Below are positions 48,085-59,590 of a stretch of DNA of 64,000 bases, piece by piece. Position 1 is the stretch's first letter, and every line of letters begins with the position of its first letter. Made by a program: the position numbers and the translations under genes. Below the pieces are notes generated by a model that was given only the letters and a program-made list of their open reading frames with translations, was not told where the DNA came from and searched no databases. Origin of the DNA: Tubulanus polymorphus (taxonomy: Eukaryota > Nemertea > Palaeonemertea > Tubulaniformes > Tubulanidae); NCBI RefSeq assembly GCF_964204645.1, contig NC_134029.1:3233001-3297000 (forward strand), read 5' to 3'.

Positions 48085-49665
48085 TATGGTATAGTGGTGC
48101 GATGTCGATATTTGGTAGTGTATGTGGAATTAGTGGTGTGATGTCGATGTTTGCAAGTGTATGTGGAATTAGTAGTGTGATGTCGATGTTTGGTAGTGTA
48201 TATGGTATAGTGGTGCGATGTCGATATTTGGTAGTGTATGTGGAATTAGTGGTGTGATGTCGATGTTTGGTAGTGTATGTGGTATAGTGGTGTGATGTCG
48301 ATGTTTGGTAGTGTATATGGTATAGTGGTATGCTGTCGATATTTGGTAGTGTATGTGGAATTAGTGGTGTGATGTCGATATTTGGTAGTGTATGTGGAAT
48401 AAGTGGTGTGATGTCGATGTTTGGTAGTGTATATGGTATAGTGGTATGCTGTCGATATTTGGTAGTGTATGTGGAATTAGTGGTATGATGTCGATATTTG
48501 GTAGTGTATGTGGAACTATTGGTGTGATGTCGATGTTTGGTAGTGTATATGGTATAGTGATGTGATGTCGATATTTGGTAGTGTATGTGGAATTAGTGGT
48601 GTGATGTCGATGTTTGCAAGTGTATGTGGAATTAGTGGTATGTTTTTGATGTTTGGTACTGTTTGTGGAATGTGGTGTGATGTCGATGTTTGGTACTGTA
48701 TGTGGTATACAGTTGTATGATATGTCGATGTTTGGTAGTGTATATGGTATAGTGATGTGATGTCGATATTTGGTATTGTATGTGGAATGTGGTGTGATGT
48801 CGATGTTTGGTAGTGTATGTAGAATTAGTGGTGTGATGTCGATGTTTGGTAGTGTATGTGATATAGTGGTGTGATGTCGATATTTGGTATTGTATGTGGA
48901 ATTAGTGGTGTGATGTCGATGTTTGCAAGTGTATGTGGAATTAGTGGTATGTTTTTGATGTTTGGTACTGTTTGTGGAATGTGGTGTGATGTCGATGTTT
49001 GGTAGTGTATGTGGTATACAGTTGTATGATATGTCGATGTTTGGTAGTGTATATGGTATAGTGATGTGATGTCAATATTTGGTAGTGTATGTGGAATGTG
49101 GTGTGATGTCGATGTTTGGTAGTGTATGTGGAATGTGGTGTGATGTCGATGTTTGGTACTGTATGTGGAATGTGGTGTGATGTCGATGTTTGGTAGTGTA
49201 TGTGGTATACAGTTGTATGATATGTCGATGTTTGGTAGTGTATGTGGTATAGTGGTATGTTTTCGATATTTGGTAGTGTATGCGGTAAACAGTTGTATGA
49301 TATGGCGATGTTTGGTAGTGTATATGGTATAGTGGTATGATGTCGATATTTGGTAGTGTATATGGAATAGTGGTGTGATGTCGATGTTTGGTAGTGTATG
49401 TGTTATACAGTTGTATGATATGTCGATGTTTGGTAGTGTATATGGTATAGTGGTATGATGTCGATATTTGGTAGTGTATGTGTTATACAGTTGTATGATA
49501 TGTCGATGTTTGGTAGTGTATATGGTATAGTGGTATGATGTCGATGTTTGGTAGTGTATGTGGAATTAGTGGTGTGATGTCGATGTTTGGTAGTGTATAT
49601 GGTATAGTGGTATGATGTCGATATTTGGTAGTGTATGTGGTATTGTGGTGTTTTGTAATGTAGTT
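48085..49665. repeat. 38-39-bp minisatellite, main array
   Basis: About 40 units built on GATGTCGATGTTTGGTAGTG with alternating linkers (TATGTGGAATTAGTGGTGT, TATATGGTATAGTGGTAT, TATGTGGTATACAGTTGTAT). Variants recur in blocks, so higher-order repeats of several units exist. Confidence 0.95.
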
Positions 49666-50636
49666 AATGTAGGTGCTGTATGGTAATGGTATGTGGTACT
49701 GGTGTATGGCAGTATATGCCTATGGAAGTGGTTTTTAGTTTTATGTAGTGGTTCTTGGTATTGAGTTTTATATAATGGTGTCTAATAATTATTTGTGTCC
49801 TATTCCTTATCCTAGATTGTGAAGAATCGACGAAGAGGATCGGTATATTAAACATATGTTAATATTATGCACTAGCATAGATTTCCTATTGGTCAAATGA
49901 AGTCACGTGCCTATTGAACCCGAGACTGACTGACAATTGAAGACGAAGATAAGTTCAAAATATTTATTTTTATATATCATATCATCATAATCATAATTTT
50001 TGATACAGAGCAGCAGTTTACCACCGGATGTGTTGAATTTCAAATTTTGATGTATATTAAATCGCAGATTATCACTGATTTCTAAGCCAGGACACGGGAC
50101 TTGAAACAAACTTTGCAAGTGTTGGAAGAGTGAGCAATAAGTTGTAACTCGTTGTTTCGGTCATGTTTTCTACCAGGAATGGTCAAATGTCATGTTTTGT
50201 ACATGATAATGATATTGTTTGCTAATTGCGCTTTCTGAATGCGATGTTTCAATGTATAAGTATTGGTGTGCCTGAAGTGTTTCAAGTGTTATCTGGTTTC
50301 AAATAATATGTAATTCATATAAGTAGTTTATGTACATTGTACCTTAAGTATTCGATCGGCCGCAGGATTAGTGCAACAATTTTTAAGTATTTACAGCAAT
50401 TTGTTCAGCATATCAATCGCAAATATTCAAACAAGACCTATGTACCGAGCTATAATATTGAGATACTGCATTTTGATTATAAAATTTAGATACAGTTGAG
50501 AACAAAAGAGAAAATGAAATATTTAATCGTTGTTGGCTCACCCGCCAGTATTTACGTTGTAACTCCCGTTATACTAAACATCATGTATAAAAAAGTCTCT
50601 TCAAAAAAGTGTCTATGAAGTTGAACTAATACGCGT
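49666..50636 (-). other. 3' flank / probable 3' UTR of the cyclophilin gene
   Basis: AT-rich and without recognisable coding. A minus-strand AATAAA at 49963-49968 is one possible polyadenylation signal. Confidence 0.35.
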
Positions 50637-53625
50637 TTATAAATCTTCTGTCAGGTCCAATTCGTCTGCTTTCAAAGTGTATGATTTCTCAAGTTTGTTC
50701 AGACCGCAATCAGCGATAGTGACCTTCTTCTTTGGTCTGGCCGTTGCCATGTCCGATTCGAGATCACCGATAGTTTTGATGACATCCTGAAAATACGAAA
50801 AAAAAGTATTGAAATAGGTTCAAGTTTTAACAATAACTTTCCGCAAACTTAGGTTGTTACATAAATATGCCTACGTAAAAGAAATACTAAAAAATCATGA
50901 TACTGATTTTAAGTGGATATTATACTTACATAACCTCGAATAACTTTGCCGAAAACGACGTGTTTACCGTCCAACCATCTGGCTTTCTGGAGAAGGATGT
51001 AGAACTGTGAGCCGTTTGTGTCTGGGCCGTGGTTGGCCATGGCAACCCATCCAGGTCCTCTGTGGCTCAAGGTGAAGGGTTCGTCATTGAATTTTGGAGC
51101 GTAGATGCTCTTTCCTGGAAACATCCGAAATGGATCGCATTAATCAAAATATCCACCCTTTGTATCAATTATGGGTAGGTTTTATACTGATATGTTGTGT
51201 AATTCGTCATCGGGCTCTGTATAATCAGTAACTTCAGCCGACCTTTAGTCATAAAATGGACTTAAAGTAGTCATTTTCTTTGTTTATTTAACTTCTTTGT
51301 GGCACACGTTATCCTCGTATATTAGTAGAATCGTCTAAAAAGTGATTTGCTAGTTAATTCCGCTTGTTGAGTGTAATTTTGTTATTTCTATCGAAAACTT
51401 GATTACTTTCATTATCACATGCAAAATAAAAAGCTTATCGTCATTTTATTTTGTTCTTGTAGATTCGATTAGATTAGTGGTTCTTGTAGAATTATCTATT
51501 TTTGTCGGCAAATTTCTAACAATCAGAGATTTGAGAAAAGATTTAATTTGACGGTTGCGAAGGAATAGTCATGATTTAATAGCGATTAAAATTCTATCGA
51601 TCAATGTTGACCTCAACTTACCACCGGTTCCATCCCCGACTGTGATATCTCCCATTTGAATGATGAAATCTGGTACTACTCGGTGAACTGGAGTTCCTTT
51701 GTAGTGGAGTTTTTCCTAAGAAAAGAATTCATAAATGATGTTGTAGTCTTGAATAAATACAGTATCAAGTACAGATTACGCAGATTACGTCGACGACCGC
51801 GGTAAGAAACGACTGTTAGACCGCATAAAAACGCGTCATGTTAACGCTTCCTGGTGTACATTCATGTAATATTATAGTGTAGAATAACGTTTAAAAAACA
51901 AAAGACACGTCACACATCAAATATAATCAACATCTACGATCTTGAATGTGCTTTAATCCAACTGTATAAGTTTGAAGTGGGAAGAAAATTAAAATAGTGA
52001 GTGGAAATTAAATCCGTGAAAAAGAATAAAACAATGGATGGATATAATTTCTGTTAGTAGAGGACCATAAAATCCAGGTTTAATTGATTTGTTATTTGTC
52101 ATTTTAATGATTTTCTAATGAATGAGAACACGTGTTAAACTCGGTCGTTGGGCTGTCGCTTACATGTGTACAGAAGTTCTATATATCTCGGGTAGCAGCA
52201 GCTGGGCCTCGACGTGGCACGTCGTGTACAGGCCTGACGCTTGATTTCATTGGCAACATCTGCAGGCGAAAATCACGACCACATTCGATAATGCGTTGTT
52301 TATACGCAGTTGAATGATATACTCGTGAAATTCAAGTTTGTGGTCGAGTTTCAAGTATCACGTGTTCGGATCTTGTTACTGTCGTCCGCGTGGCATAATT
52401 CACACGTCACACAGTAGTAACTTATACTTCAAATCATATTCATATACATTAACTTTTCAAAATTTGAATTTCGGCTTGAAATACAGTGCCTTCCATGCTT
52501 GCCCCCTTCCAGTCAGATCGTGTATGATTTTTACGTATGTTTTGAGCTTATACAAATATTTATGTTTTTAGTTTATGAAAATAGGTATTTTACGTATTTT
52601 CTAGGTAAAGATTAACCGGAGTGATAAAATAAATTTCGTGAATATCATAGAATAGTTAGAAATTATCATTCGTTATCTGTGATGCAATGACTGATTAGTA
52701 AACTGAGTGTCAATACGACAGATGTGTTCAGATTGACACTCTCATCGATCGGACACCGATACAAAGCCAGTCGTCAAATAGCTTCAAACGTGTTGATAAT
52801 TTACTTCCACGTTTATATTCAAATGATTTAAATTCATCATCGCTTGAAATGGTAATTAAAACGCGAATAACTTTATTTCGACGATCATCAAAGAATTAAG
52901 ATTAGCATTGTTTGAATATTCGTCGCTCGTAGTTAAGAACCATTTTTCGCCGGTGGAAAAATGATCAAAACCCGAAACTGATTCTAGCTCATTTAACTTT
53001 ACTTTGAAATGTCGTACATGTAGATCATTGAATTTGAAGCGTGCAAAGAGCAAGAAAGTAGATTCAGAAACAACACAACGGACAGATAGATAGATTAGGT
53101 AAACGCTGATTTGAGACTCACATAAAGTCTTTTGTGACCTTTGGCGATGGACTTGAAGTTCAAGACAGTAATTGGTGCCGTTTCACCGAAAAGTCCGATA
53201 ACGAATCGACCCTTGTAATCGTCTCCGGGCCCGTACATATCTTTGATTTCAATATCAAACCATGCTTCCGATGTAATTGTGTAGTTATCGGCGTTATCGG
53301 CACAGTAGCAAACTGCTACAAGTGCAAACAAGGCTGCAATTTGTGCGTACATCTACAAATACAAAATAAACACAAAAAATACACTTACTGGACCGCGCGT
53401 GTATCCTAAAGTTAAGGCCATAAAGTTCATGACGGTTATCGGGGAAGTTTCGCCGAACAAGGCCACTGTGAATTTCCCAGAGAACGTTTCTCCCTTTTCA
53501 GGATAATCGTGAATTCTGACGTCAAACCAGGCCTCATCTGTAACTGTGAAATTGGACGTTCGGGCTGGATTTAGGACACTGGCCTCGACTATCGTTATAA
53601 GTAGTGGTAGAGCCAAGAACAGCAT
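50637..53625 (-). CDS. Secreted/ER cyclophilin (peptidyl-prolyl cis-trans isomerase), alternative N-terminal exons
   Basis: Common exons: 51715-51622, 51114-50930 and 50786-50637. They are preceded by either 53352-53122 (form A, 219 aa) or 53625-53389 (form B, 221 aa), all in phase. The protein folds proline-containing clients in the secretory route. Seen: an N-terminal signal peptide in each form, then the cyclophilin core with [13 protein letters not shown] (Arg and Phe and Gln of the catalytic site), [25 protein letters not shown] and [11 protein letters not shown] (the Trp of the cyclosporin-binding pocket). The usual GGD after the catalytic Gln is MGD here. The C-terminus is [10 protein letters not shown], without a KDEL-like retrieval signal, so secretion is likely. 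Closest in type to PPIB and to secreted invertebrate cyclophilins. A non-coding exon ending at 54377 probably starts the transcript. Confidence 0.93.
53122..53352 (-). CDS. Cyclophilin alternative first coding exon A
   Basis: 77 codons from ATG at 53352, which follows the acceptor TTTGTAG directly, to the donor TAT|GTGAGT. It begins [18 protein letters not shown] (signal peptide), then [19 protein letters not shown] and [20 protein letters not shown], the first strands of the cyclophilin barrel. It is a paralogue of exon B. Confidence 0.9.
53389..53625 (-). CDS. Cyclophilin alternative first coding exon B
   Basis: 79 codons from ATG at 53625, again immediately after an acceptor (ATTTGTAG), to CCA|GTAAGT. 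It begins [16 protein letters not shown] (signal peptide), then [19 protein letters not shown] and [20 protein letters not shown]. It aligns along its length with exon A but with different loops. Only 36 nt separate its donor from exon A's first base. Confidence 0.88.
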
Positions 53626-54377
53626 CTACAAATATATAGACACGACTCGAGTCGTTAGAAGTCTATTATTGAACTTTGATCAGGGTGGAGGGGTGACTAG
53701 ACTGGGAACGGTTGCGGGTTGAATTGGAAATAGTTAATTCTGCGAGGGAAACTATTCATACGTTACTAACTATATGATACAGTTTATATACTTATGCAGT
53801 TTTGGGACGCGGAATATTCTGCCCAAATACTTTGAAAGCACCTATAACTATATTATGCTATGTATAATTTTTGGTGGAAACTCGAGGGAAGATAATGAGA
53901 TAACAATAAACGGGACTCATTTATCGTACAATATATACAACCTTAAAACCTAAGCATTAATCTATGATCTAATACCAACAATTTCATGTGAGGAATCATA
54001 TCGGTATCTTATGATCTAAATCTACTATTCTAAATGTATTCTAAAAGTTATTGTACTTACTTTCCATCATTAGTTTTGCTTAAAAATTCAAATACCCATC
54101 TATCCGAAATTTCAATAAGATATCATCAACATCGAAATATCACATCTTCGAATTTGAAATTCAGAAATTCAGTTCAGCATCAAGTTAGGAGTTTGGATTT
54201 GTAGAAATTAAATGTTTTTCATAAAATCGTAATGATTACAATCGATCAGGGACACAATCTACATAATTTTGGTTAAAAAATGATTAAGATTCCTAATGTT
54301 AAGAAAATGATTTGAATACGTTTAATTCTAAGTTAAATTCGTAATTATTGATAGTCAATTGAAATGAACAGCTTACC

Positions 54378-54420
54378 TTTTCTGTTTCTGTTTGGTTTCT
54401 GTTACTCTAACTAAAACTAC
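54378..54420 (-). other. Probable non-coding first exon of the cyclophilin gene (end at 54377)
   Basis: On the minus strand the sequence reads ...CAGAAACAGAAAAG|GTAAGC with the donor at 54376, a good 5' splice site upstream of both ATG-initial exons. The 5' limit is not visible. Confidence 0.5.
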
Positions 54421-55510
54421 CACTACTTTAAACTCCGCTGCTTAATTTTGAAGTGACTGAATCATCGATGTTCGGCTGCACATATAAAGACGCCTGGCCT
54501 GTAAAACGTGGTCTCCAAAAACCAATCAGTGCTCGGGCAGCTGTTCAAAACAACCGCTTTCCAGATCATTTTACGGTTGCAGTGATTTTCACGGAGGGTA
54601 GACTAGCTTCCGTTTATCTCGACATGAATCAATCATCTGATGAACTAAACGGCTAAAATTTGGGATAAATAACCCTGATCTTATATCAAGATCTTTACTT
54701 TCGTTTGTTTCATGTAAAGGTTTAATATTTACGGTTTTGTCCGGGAGAGCTAGTGACTGATATTAGTGGGGAAATCACAGCCTGCCCCCCATTTTGGACG
54801 AGTTGATATATCGGGCCGGGTAAATGTCGGGTTGGCAATGTAGATGTGGCGACTAGGACGCGTGGCATAGAAGCCTATGTGTTCCTTATTGATTTCTGTC
54901 GTCAAAAATGGCAGATGTCGTGAAGTTGTCATAATTTCCATCGTTTAGTACAATAACTAACATCACAAATGGTGCATTAAACCAAAGCTGGACACAGTGA
55001 ATAGAAAACCACGTGGAGCCGAAGCTAATATGCCACGAATCAGTTGGTAATTACGTGTTCAATGTGATGATGCGAACGAATAGCTGCTTTAACAAAAACT
55101 GATCTAAAATTTCTCCCTCCAATCTACACGTCTTGATACCCTGAAATCTTTTAATCCTCGTGGCTGAGGAGGTACTGTATAATGGTACTAACTGGTTTTC
55201 AAGTGAGCTTATCACAGCAGATATATCTAAAAAATCAATGCATCAAATACTTGACATTGACCACGACATGTTTTGAGTACATTTATACAAAGTTAACCTT
55301 TTATGTCCGAACCCTTAATCATTGTTGCAAGTGCAACACAGAAAATGAATATGACATGAATATATAAATTGTTGGTTGGATTCTAATTCGAATTAGTTTC
55401 TATCGCAGTATCAGAACTTCTGAGATTTAATTTGTGGTGTTTAGATGAGAAGTGTAATACTTGTGTCCCTCGCTTGATTATTTACTGAATGAACGCATCT
55501 ACTTTTATTC
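54421..55510. other. Intergenic stretch, no gene recognised
   Basis: Contains the likely promoter of the minus-strand cyclophilin gene. Short open frames (54453-54656 plus, 54750-54941 minus) lack any motif. Confidence 0.3.
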
Positions 55511-55517
55511 ATTAGCA

Positions 55518-55656
55518 GCCTCCGTTAGAGGCTATCAAAAATTGCACTACCGACCTTGCGGTCGTCAGTGCGGGGTATTGGGTATAGTTTTCAACTAGCA
55601 ATAACCACGCCTCGGATAAACCTCATTGGCTATGGTACCGCCACTGCGCAAAGCTA
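55518..55656. repeat. 139-bp interspersed repeat, copy 1
   Basis: Starts GCCTCCGTTAGAGGCTATC and ends CACTGCGCAAAGCTA. It differs from copy 2 (57699-57836) by a single T. It contains hairpins (GCCTC..GAGGC, CGACCTTGCGGTCG). No tRNA-like promoter was recognised and no clear target duplication. Confidence 0.9.
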
Positions 55657-55883
55657 GAGACTTTCTCAACACTAAAACTATTCATACCAGGCGATCTACC
55701 TGTAGCTGACAGGTGTTTCTTAAGAATTGGGACCCGTTCTTTAATCATAGATATCGATCAAAAAGTGTAAGATAGTGAAGGGCAATATAGACTACAATTT
55801 ATAGAGTAATTATAACACTCAATCATGAAATATATACAAAGAAGCAAGACAATTAAATTCGTGAATTTAGCATTTTTCTTTAT

Positions 55884-56093
55884 TTAGTCTTTATGGTCAC
55901 TTTTAAACCACATAATCCAGTTTTCATGTACATCGAAAATGCAAAATGTGATTCCTATGAAGATGGCGAGTCCGTCATTTAGATGGGACTTCAGTAGATG
56001 ATTAGTTAATCGTGACGTCAGTGCCAACGAGTTTCCTTTTAGATCGATAACAAATGTTGACGTGTTGCACAGATTGAACGGGTTTAATTTCAA
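55884..56093 (-). CDS. Possible terminal exon of an unrecognised minus-strand gene
   Basis: A 69-codon frame ends in TAA that overlaps an AATAAA signal (minus strand, 55884-55879). It contains one hydrophobic segment (GLAIFIGITFCIFDV) near the C-terminus. Exon-like minus-strand pieces further upstream (about 56731-56806, 57590-57400, 61242-61116) might belong to the same gene, but phases could not be joined convincingly. No family recognised. Confidence 0.25.
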   Translation of the reverse strand: MKLNPFNLCNTSTFVIDLKGNSLALTSRLTNHLLKSHLNDGLAIFIGITFCIFDVHENWIMWFKSDHKD

Positions 56094-56137
56094 TTATCTC
56101 ATTACAAAATAAAATAACTTACCATCCATGACATGTT

Positions 56138-56210
56138 GGCTTTGTGGCTAAGCGGTTAAAGCGCCTGTCTAGTAAACAGGAGATCCTGGGTTCAAATCCC
56201 AGCAAAGCCT
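56138..56210 (+). tRNA. tRNA-Thr (anticodon AGT)
   Basis: A complete 73-nt cloverleaf: acceptor stem GGCTTTG/CAAAGCC, D arm GCTAAGCGGTTAAAGC, anticodon stem CCTGT/ACAGG with loop CTAGTAA (anticodon AGT, read as IGU, threonine ACU codons), variable AGATC, T arm CTGGG-TTCAAAT-CCCAG, discriminator T. No intron. The T-run immediately after it is a normal RNA polymerase III terminator. Confidence 0.97.
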
Positions 56211-56823
56211 TTTTTATTTTTCATCAATTCATTGACATCCATACAATATTTTTCCATCAACATTTTGACCCAAAGGAAATCAGGGCGAGTTTATATAGGA
56301 ACAATCTTCATTCTTCCTGTATTTGATCTGAATCTAGGACATTACCCTTAAAATTACCCCCAGACAGTTTGTCCTGTGCATGGATCTTTTGGGACACATT
56401 TTTCTATTGATACAAGGAATCCAAGAGGCAATTTCCATATGGGAGTTACTTGTCTGGAGTAATTTCCTTAAATAAGGGGATGGGTAATATTCGTGAAAGG
56501 CAATCTGTCCTGATATTGGTGACGGTATATATTTGCTGGCTTGATACTGGTACTCACCGGGTTTACACAGATGCTACGGAAAGTTATTTTTTGAACATTT
56601 GAAGAGAAACAATATTCAACGGTTAGAAAACTAAATTTCCAATCGATCGTCATCGCATCGAAGATTGGTCCACACCTCCCTCTCATTGTATTTGCGACCA
56701 GTTGCTTGCCCAACTTTTTTACAACTTACCTCCAAAGCTATGAACACCATCGCGAGGCTGTCTGGTATCGTAATCGAATTCTATCAGTGGTGGGAATAAA
56801 ATTTTAGTCGACAAAACAGTCGC

Positions 56824-57395
56824 TTGAGAGTTGTAGAGTCCAGATGAGAGTTGTAGAGTTCGGATGAGAGTTGTAGAGTCCAAATGAGAGTTGTAGAGTT
56901 CGGATGAGAGTTGTAGAGTTCGGATGAGAGTTGTAGAGTTCGGATGAGAGTTGTAGAGTCCAGATGAGAGTTGTAGAGTTCGGATGAGAGTCGTAGAGTC
57001 CAGATGAGAGTTGTAGAGTTCGGATGAGAGTTGTAGAGTTCGGATGAGAGTTGTAGAGTTCGGATGAGAGTTGTAGAGTCCAAATGAGAGTTGTAGAGTC
57101 CAGATGAGAGTTGTAGAGTTCGGATGAGAGTTGTAGAGTCCAAATGAGAGTTGTAGAGTTCGGATGAGAGTTGTAGAGTCCAGATGAGAGTTGTAGAGTC
57201 CAGATGAGAGTTGTAGAGTTCGGATGAGAGTTGTAGAGTCCAAATGAGAGTTGTAGAGTTCGAATAAGAGTTTACATGAGAGTTGTAGAGTTCGGATGAG
57301 AGTTGTAGAGTCCAAATGAGAGTTGTAGAGTTCGAATAAGAGTTTACATGAGAGTTGTAGAGTTCGGATGAGAGTTGAAGAGTTTACATGAGAGT
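56824..57395. repeat. 20-bp minisatellite (GAGAGTTGTAGAGTYCRRAT)
   Basis: About 28 tandem units with three common variants (TCCAGAT, TTCGGAT, TCCAAAT), decaying at the right end. As 20 is not divisible by 3, the open minus frames through it repeat every 20 residues and are not evidence of a protein. Confidence 0.95.
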
Positions 57396-57698
57396 TGAAT
57401 CAAAATACAAACAAATGCTATCGTCGCACCTCTGTTTTATTTTGTATCTCTTAATTATTTGATTGCTTTTTGAGTTGTCAAATGATTTCTCCAAGTAGAG
57501 ATCGACGATAGTCAACATGATGAGGTAAAACTTCGCATTGAATCGCGACGAAGAATAAAATATAAGACCCACAATAACGAGCGCGAAAAACTGAAAATAG
57601 CGTCCTTTTTAGCGTAACCCGTAAATTCGACTTTTAACACATGTAAATACCGAGGAAACAGATGGATGGATTAGTTTCTAATTTTCTTTTTGAAGACT

Positions 57699-57836
57699 GC
57701 CTCCGTAGAGGCTATCAAAAATTGCACTACCGACCTTGCGGTCGTCAGTGCGGGGTATTGGGTATAGTTTTCAACTAGCAATAACCACGCCTCGGATAAA
57801 CCTCATTGGCTATGGTACCGCCACTGCGCAAAGCTA
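57699..57836. repeat. 139-bp interspersed repeat, copy 2 (138 bp)
   Basis: Nearly identical to 55518-55656 in the same orientation, implying recent spread or local duplication. Confidence 0.9.
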
Positions 57837-59590
57837 CCGTTTTTTGTAAACTAAAGCGTTAAGTACCGAGAAACCAATAGTAAATTGATCGGTATATTTC
57901 CATTGAGCGATGAGAGGGCAACAATTTTTGATGCGTTACGGGGAGGGTACATTAAAAAACCAGTTGCTGAATAATTCAAATTCTTAAAGTATTTTACTAT
58001 TTACGTTCGTTCAAGTTTTGCTATAATTACAAAATAAGAGCGTTTTACGGTAGTTTTGTTTCCCCGTATTTCGTAGATCCGTGGATAGATGGCGGCAGTG
58101 TGGTGATAACGACACGGCTAGCGCGCGTGGCTATTGTGACGACGATTAAATCTTGACGAATAACCTGTCGTCTATCGGCAGATCATCCGTCTAGTATGAT
58201 TTTTCTAGTGAATGCTAAATAAAATTTTAGTGCAGCATTGTCGGTTATAGCTTTGCGCAGGTTGGCGGTACAATAGCCGTAGCGGTTTAAAAGGTTTCCG
58301 GGCAGTTCTTCCCTTCGTGATGAAAGGAATCTTCAACTTTAACCAATAATTTGTGGATCGTATGAATGAACGCGAAGAAAATTATCGAGATGATTTGTTT
58401 GAAAATGAATTGTATTTTCTATCTATTTGAATCTAGTAATCTGTTTAATTGCACGTCTCTTCCGCGATTTATTAGGTCAGATATCTACGTAATGATCATA
58501 TATATATATAATACTAGCTTTGTCTAGGTTTTCATGTTTTTGAAGGTCTCTACGGCGACGCGCGCTTACGAAGGATACCGTGCTGTCGATACCGTGAAGG
58601 ATCTGGTTCGTTGCGTAAAGGAAATTATATCTCTTGGGGGGGAGGTAACATGAATCAAACTAGAGCGATTTAGTGCGGTATAAATCGAATAATATCGACC
58701 CTACCACCGTGACTGAACATTAGAAGTCACTTTGCGGTGTTATAGGACACGCCGATTTTCAGGAACAAATCATAACAGTAATGATTTTAAGATTTGTATT
58801 ATTTGCAGTATACGGTTGAAAGTCATAATTGGAATTAAGACTAACGGTATATAATAACTGTAAGTATTTCGTGTCCGCTTTCATTTCCATCAACCAGATT
58901 TGTGTGTTTTTAGCTCGGGACCGAATCCTATTCGGCAATGATTATCTCATTTCGCTCCTGTTTACTTTTACTGTTTGCCTCGCAAACATTCCAGTATCAT
59001 GTTATTTCTTGAATGATTTCCATCGAGAGAGCGACGCCTTGGAATCGTTATAAATGAAGAGATCTCGCGAAACGTAGCCTGCCCTCTTATATTATGGACG
59101 AAGAGGGTTGCTGCCAATATTAAGAAGGTGTTTTGTTTACCCTTTAGGCGTTTTATTCATTCTTTAGGTTAGAATAAAGTGCAATTTATTGCGTTATGAT
59201 TTCGTTCGGTTCTGCGTAAATCTGTATATGTAACGCAACACTGATGGAGAAGTCGAACAGGTAATAAATAATATGTCAATTGCCACTTTTCAGATCGCTG
59301 ACAAACAGAGAATGTATCAACGCATGTGGTATAAAACCCGCGATTGTTTATCTGGATGTTATCAAACGAAAGAAATTTTCTGAAGTTTAATATGCATTCT
59401 AATTAAAGCCGGCACGCCTGCTTAATGGTTTCTTAATATTTTTTTCGTTGTTTACATAATCGTCGGTAAAGTTGAGCGCACTCGCTGATGTGCCGGACTG
59501 TCGAGTGTGAACTGGTTTAAGCTGTTCTATAGAGTACCCGAAAAAGTGTAAGACCTCTGGTGATTTTATTTTTTTTTAAACGGTTAAATC
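57837..59590. other. Upstream region of the GPCR gene
   Basis: Contains a diverged inverted fragment of the 139-bp repeat at about 58248-58290 (TAGCTTTGCGCAG...GGCGGTAC). A short frame at 58829-59053 has hydrophobic stretches but no recognisable family. No splice structure leading into the GPCR was identified. Confidence 0.35.

Noticed and set aside
56144-56326. 60-codon plus-strand frame
   Set aside because: It is the shadow of the tRNA-Thr gene.
56719-57315. 198-codon minus-strand frame with 20-residue repeats
   Set aside because: Mostly the 20-bp minisatellite. Only its non-repetitive end (about 56731-56806) might be exonic.
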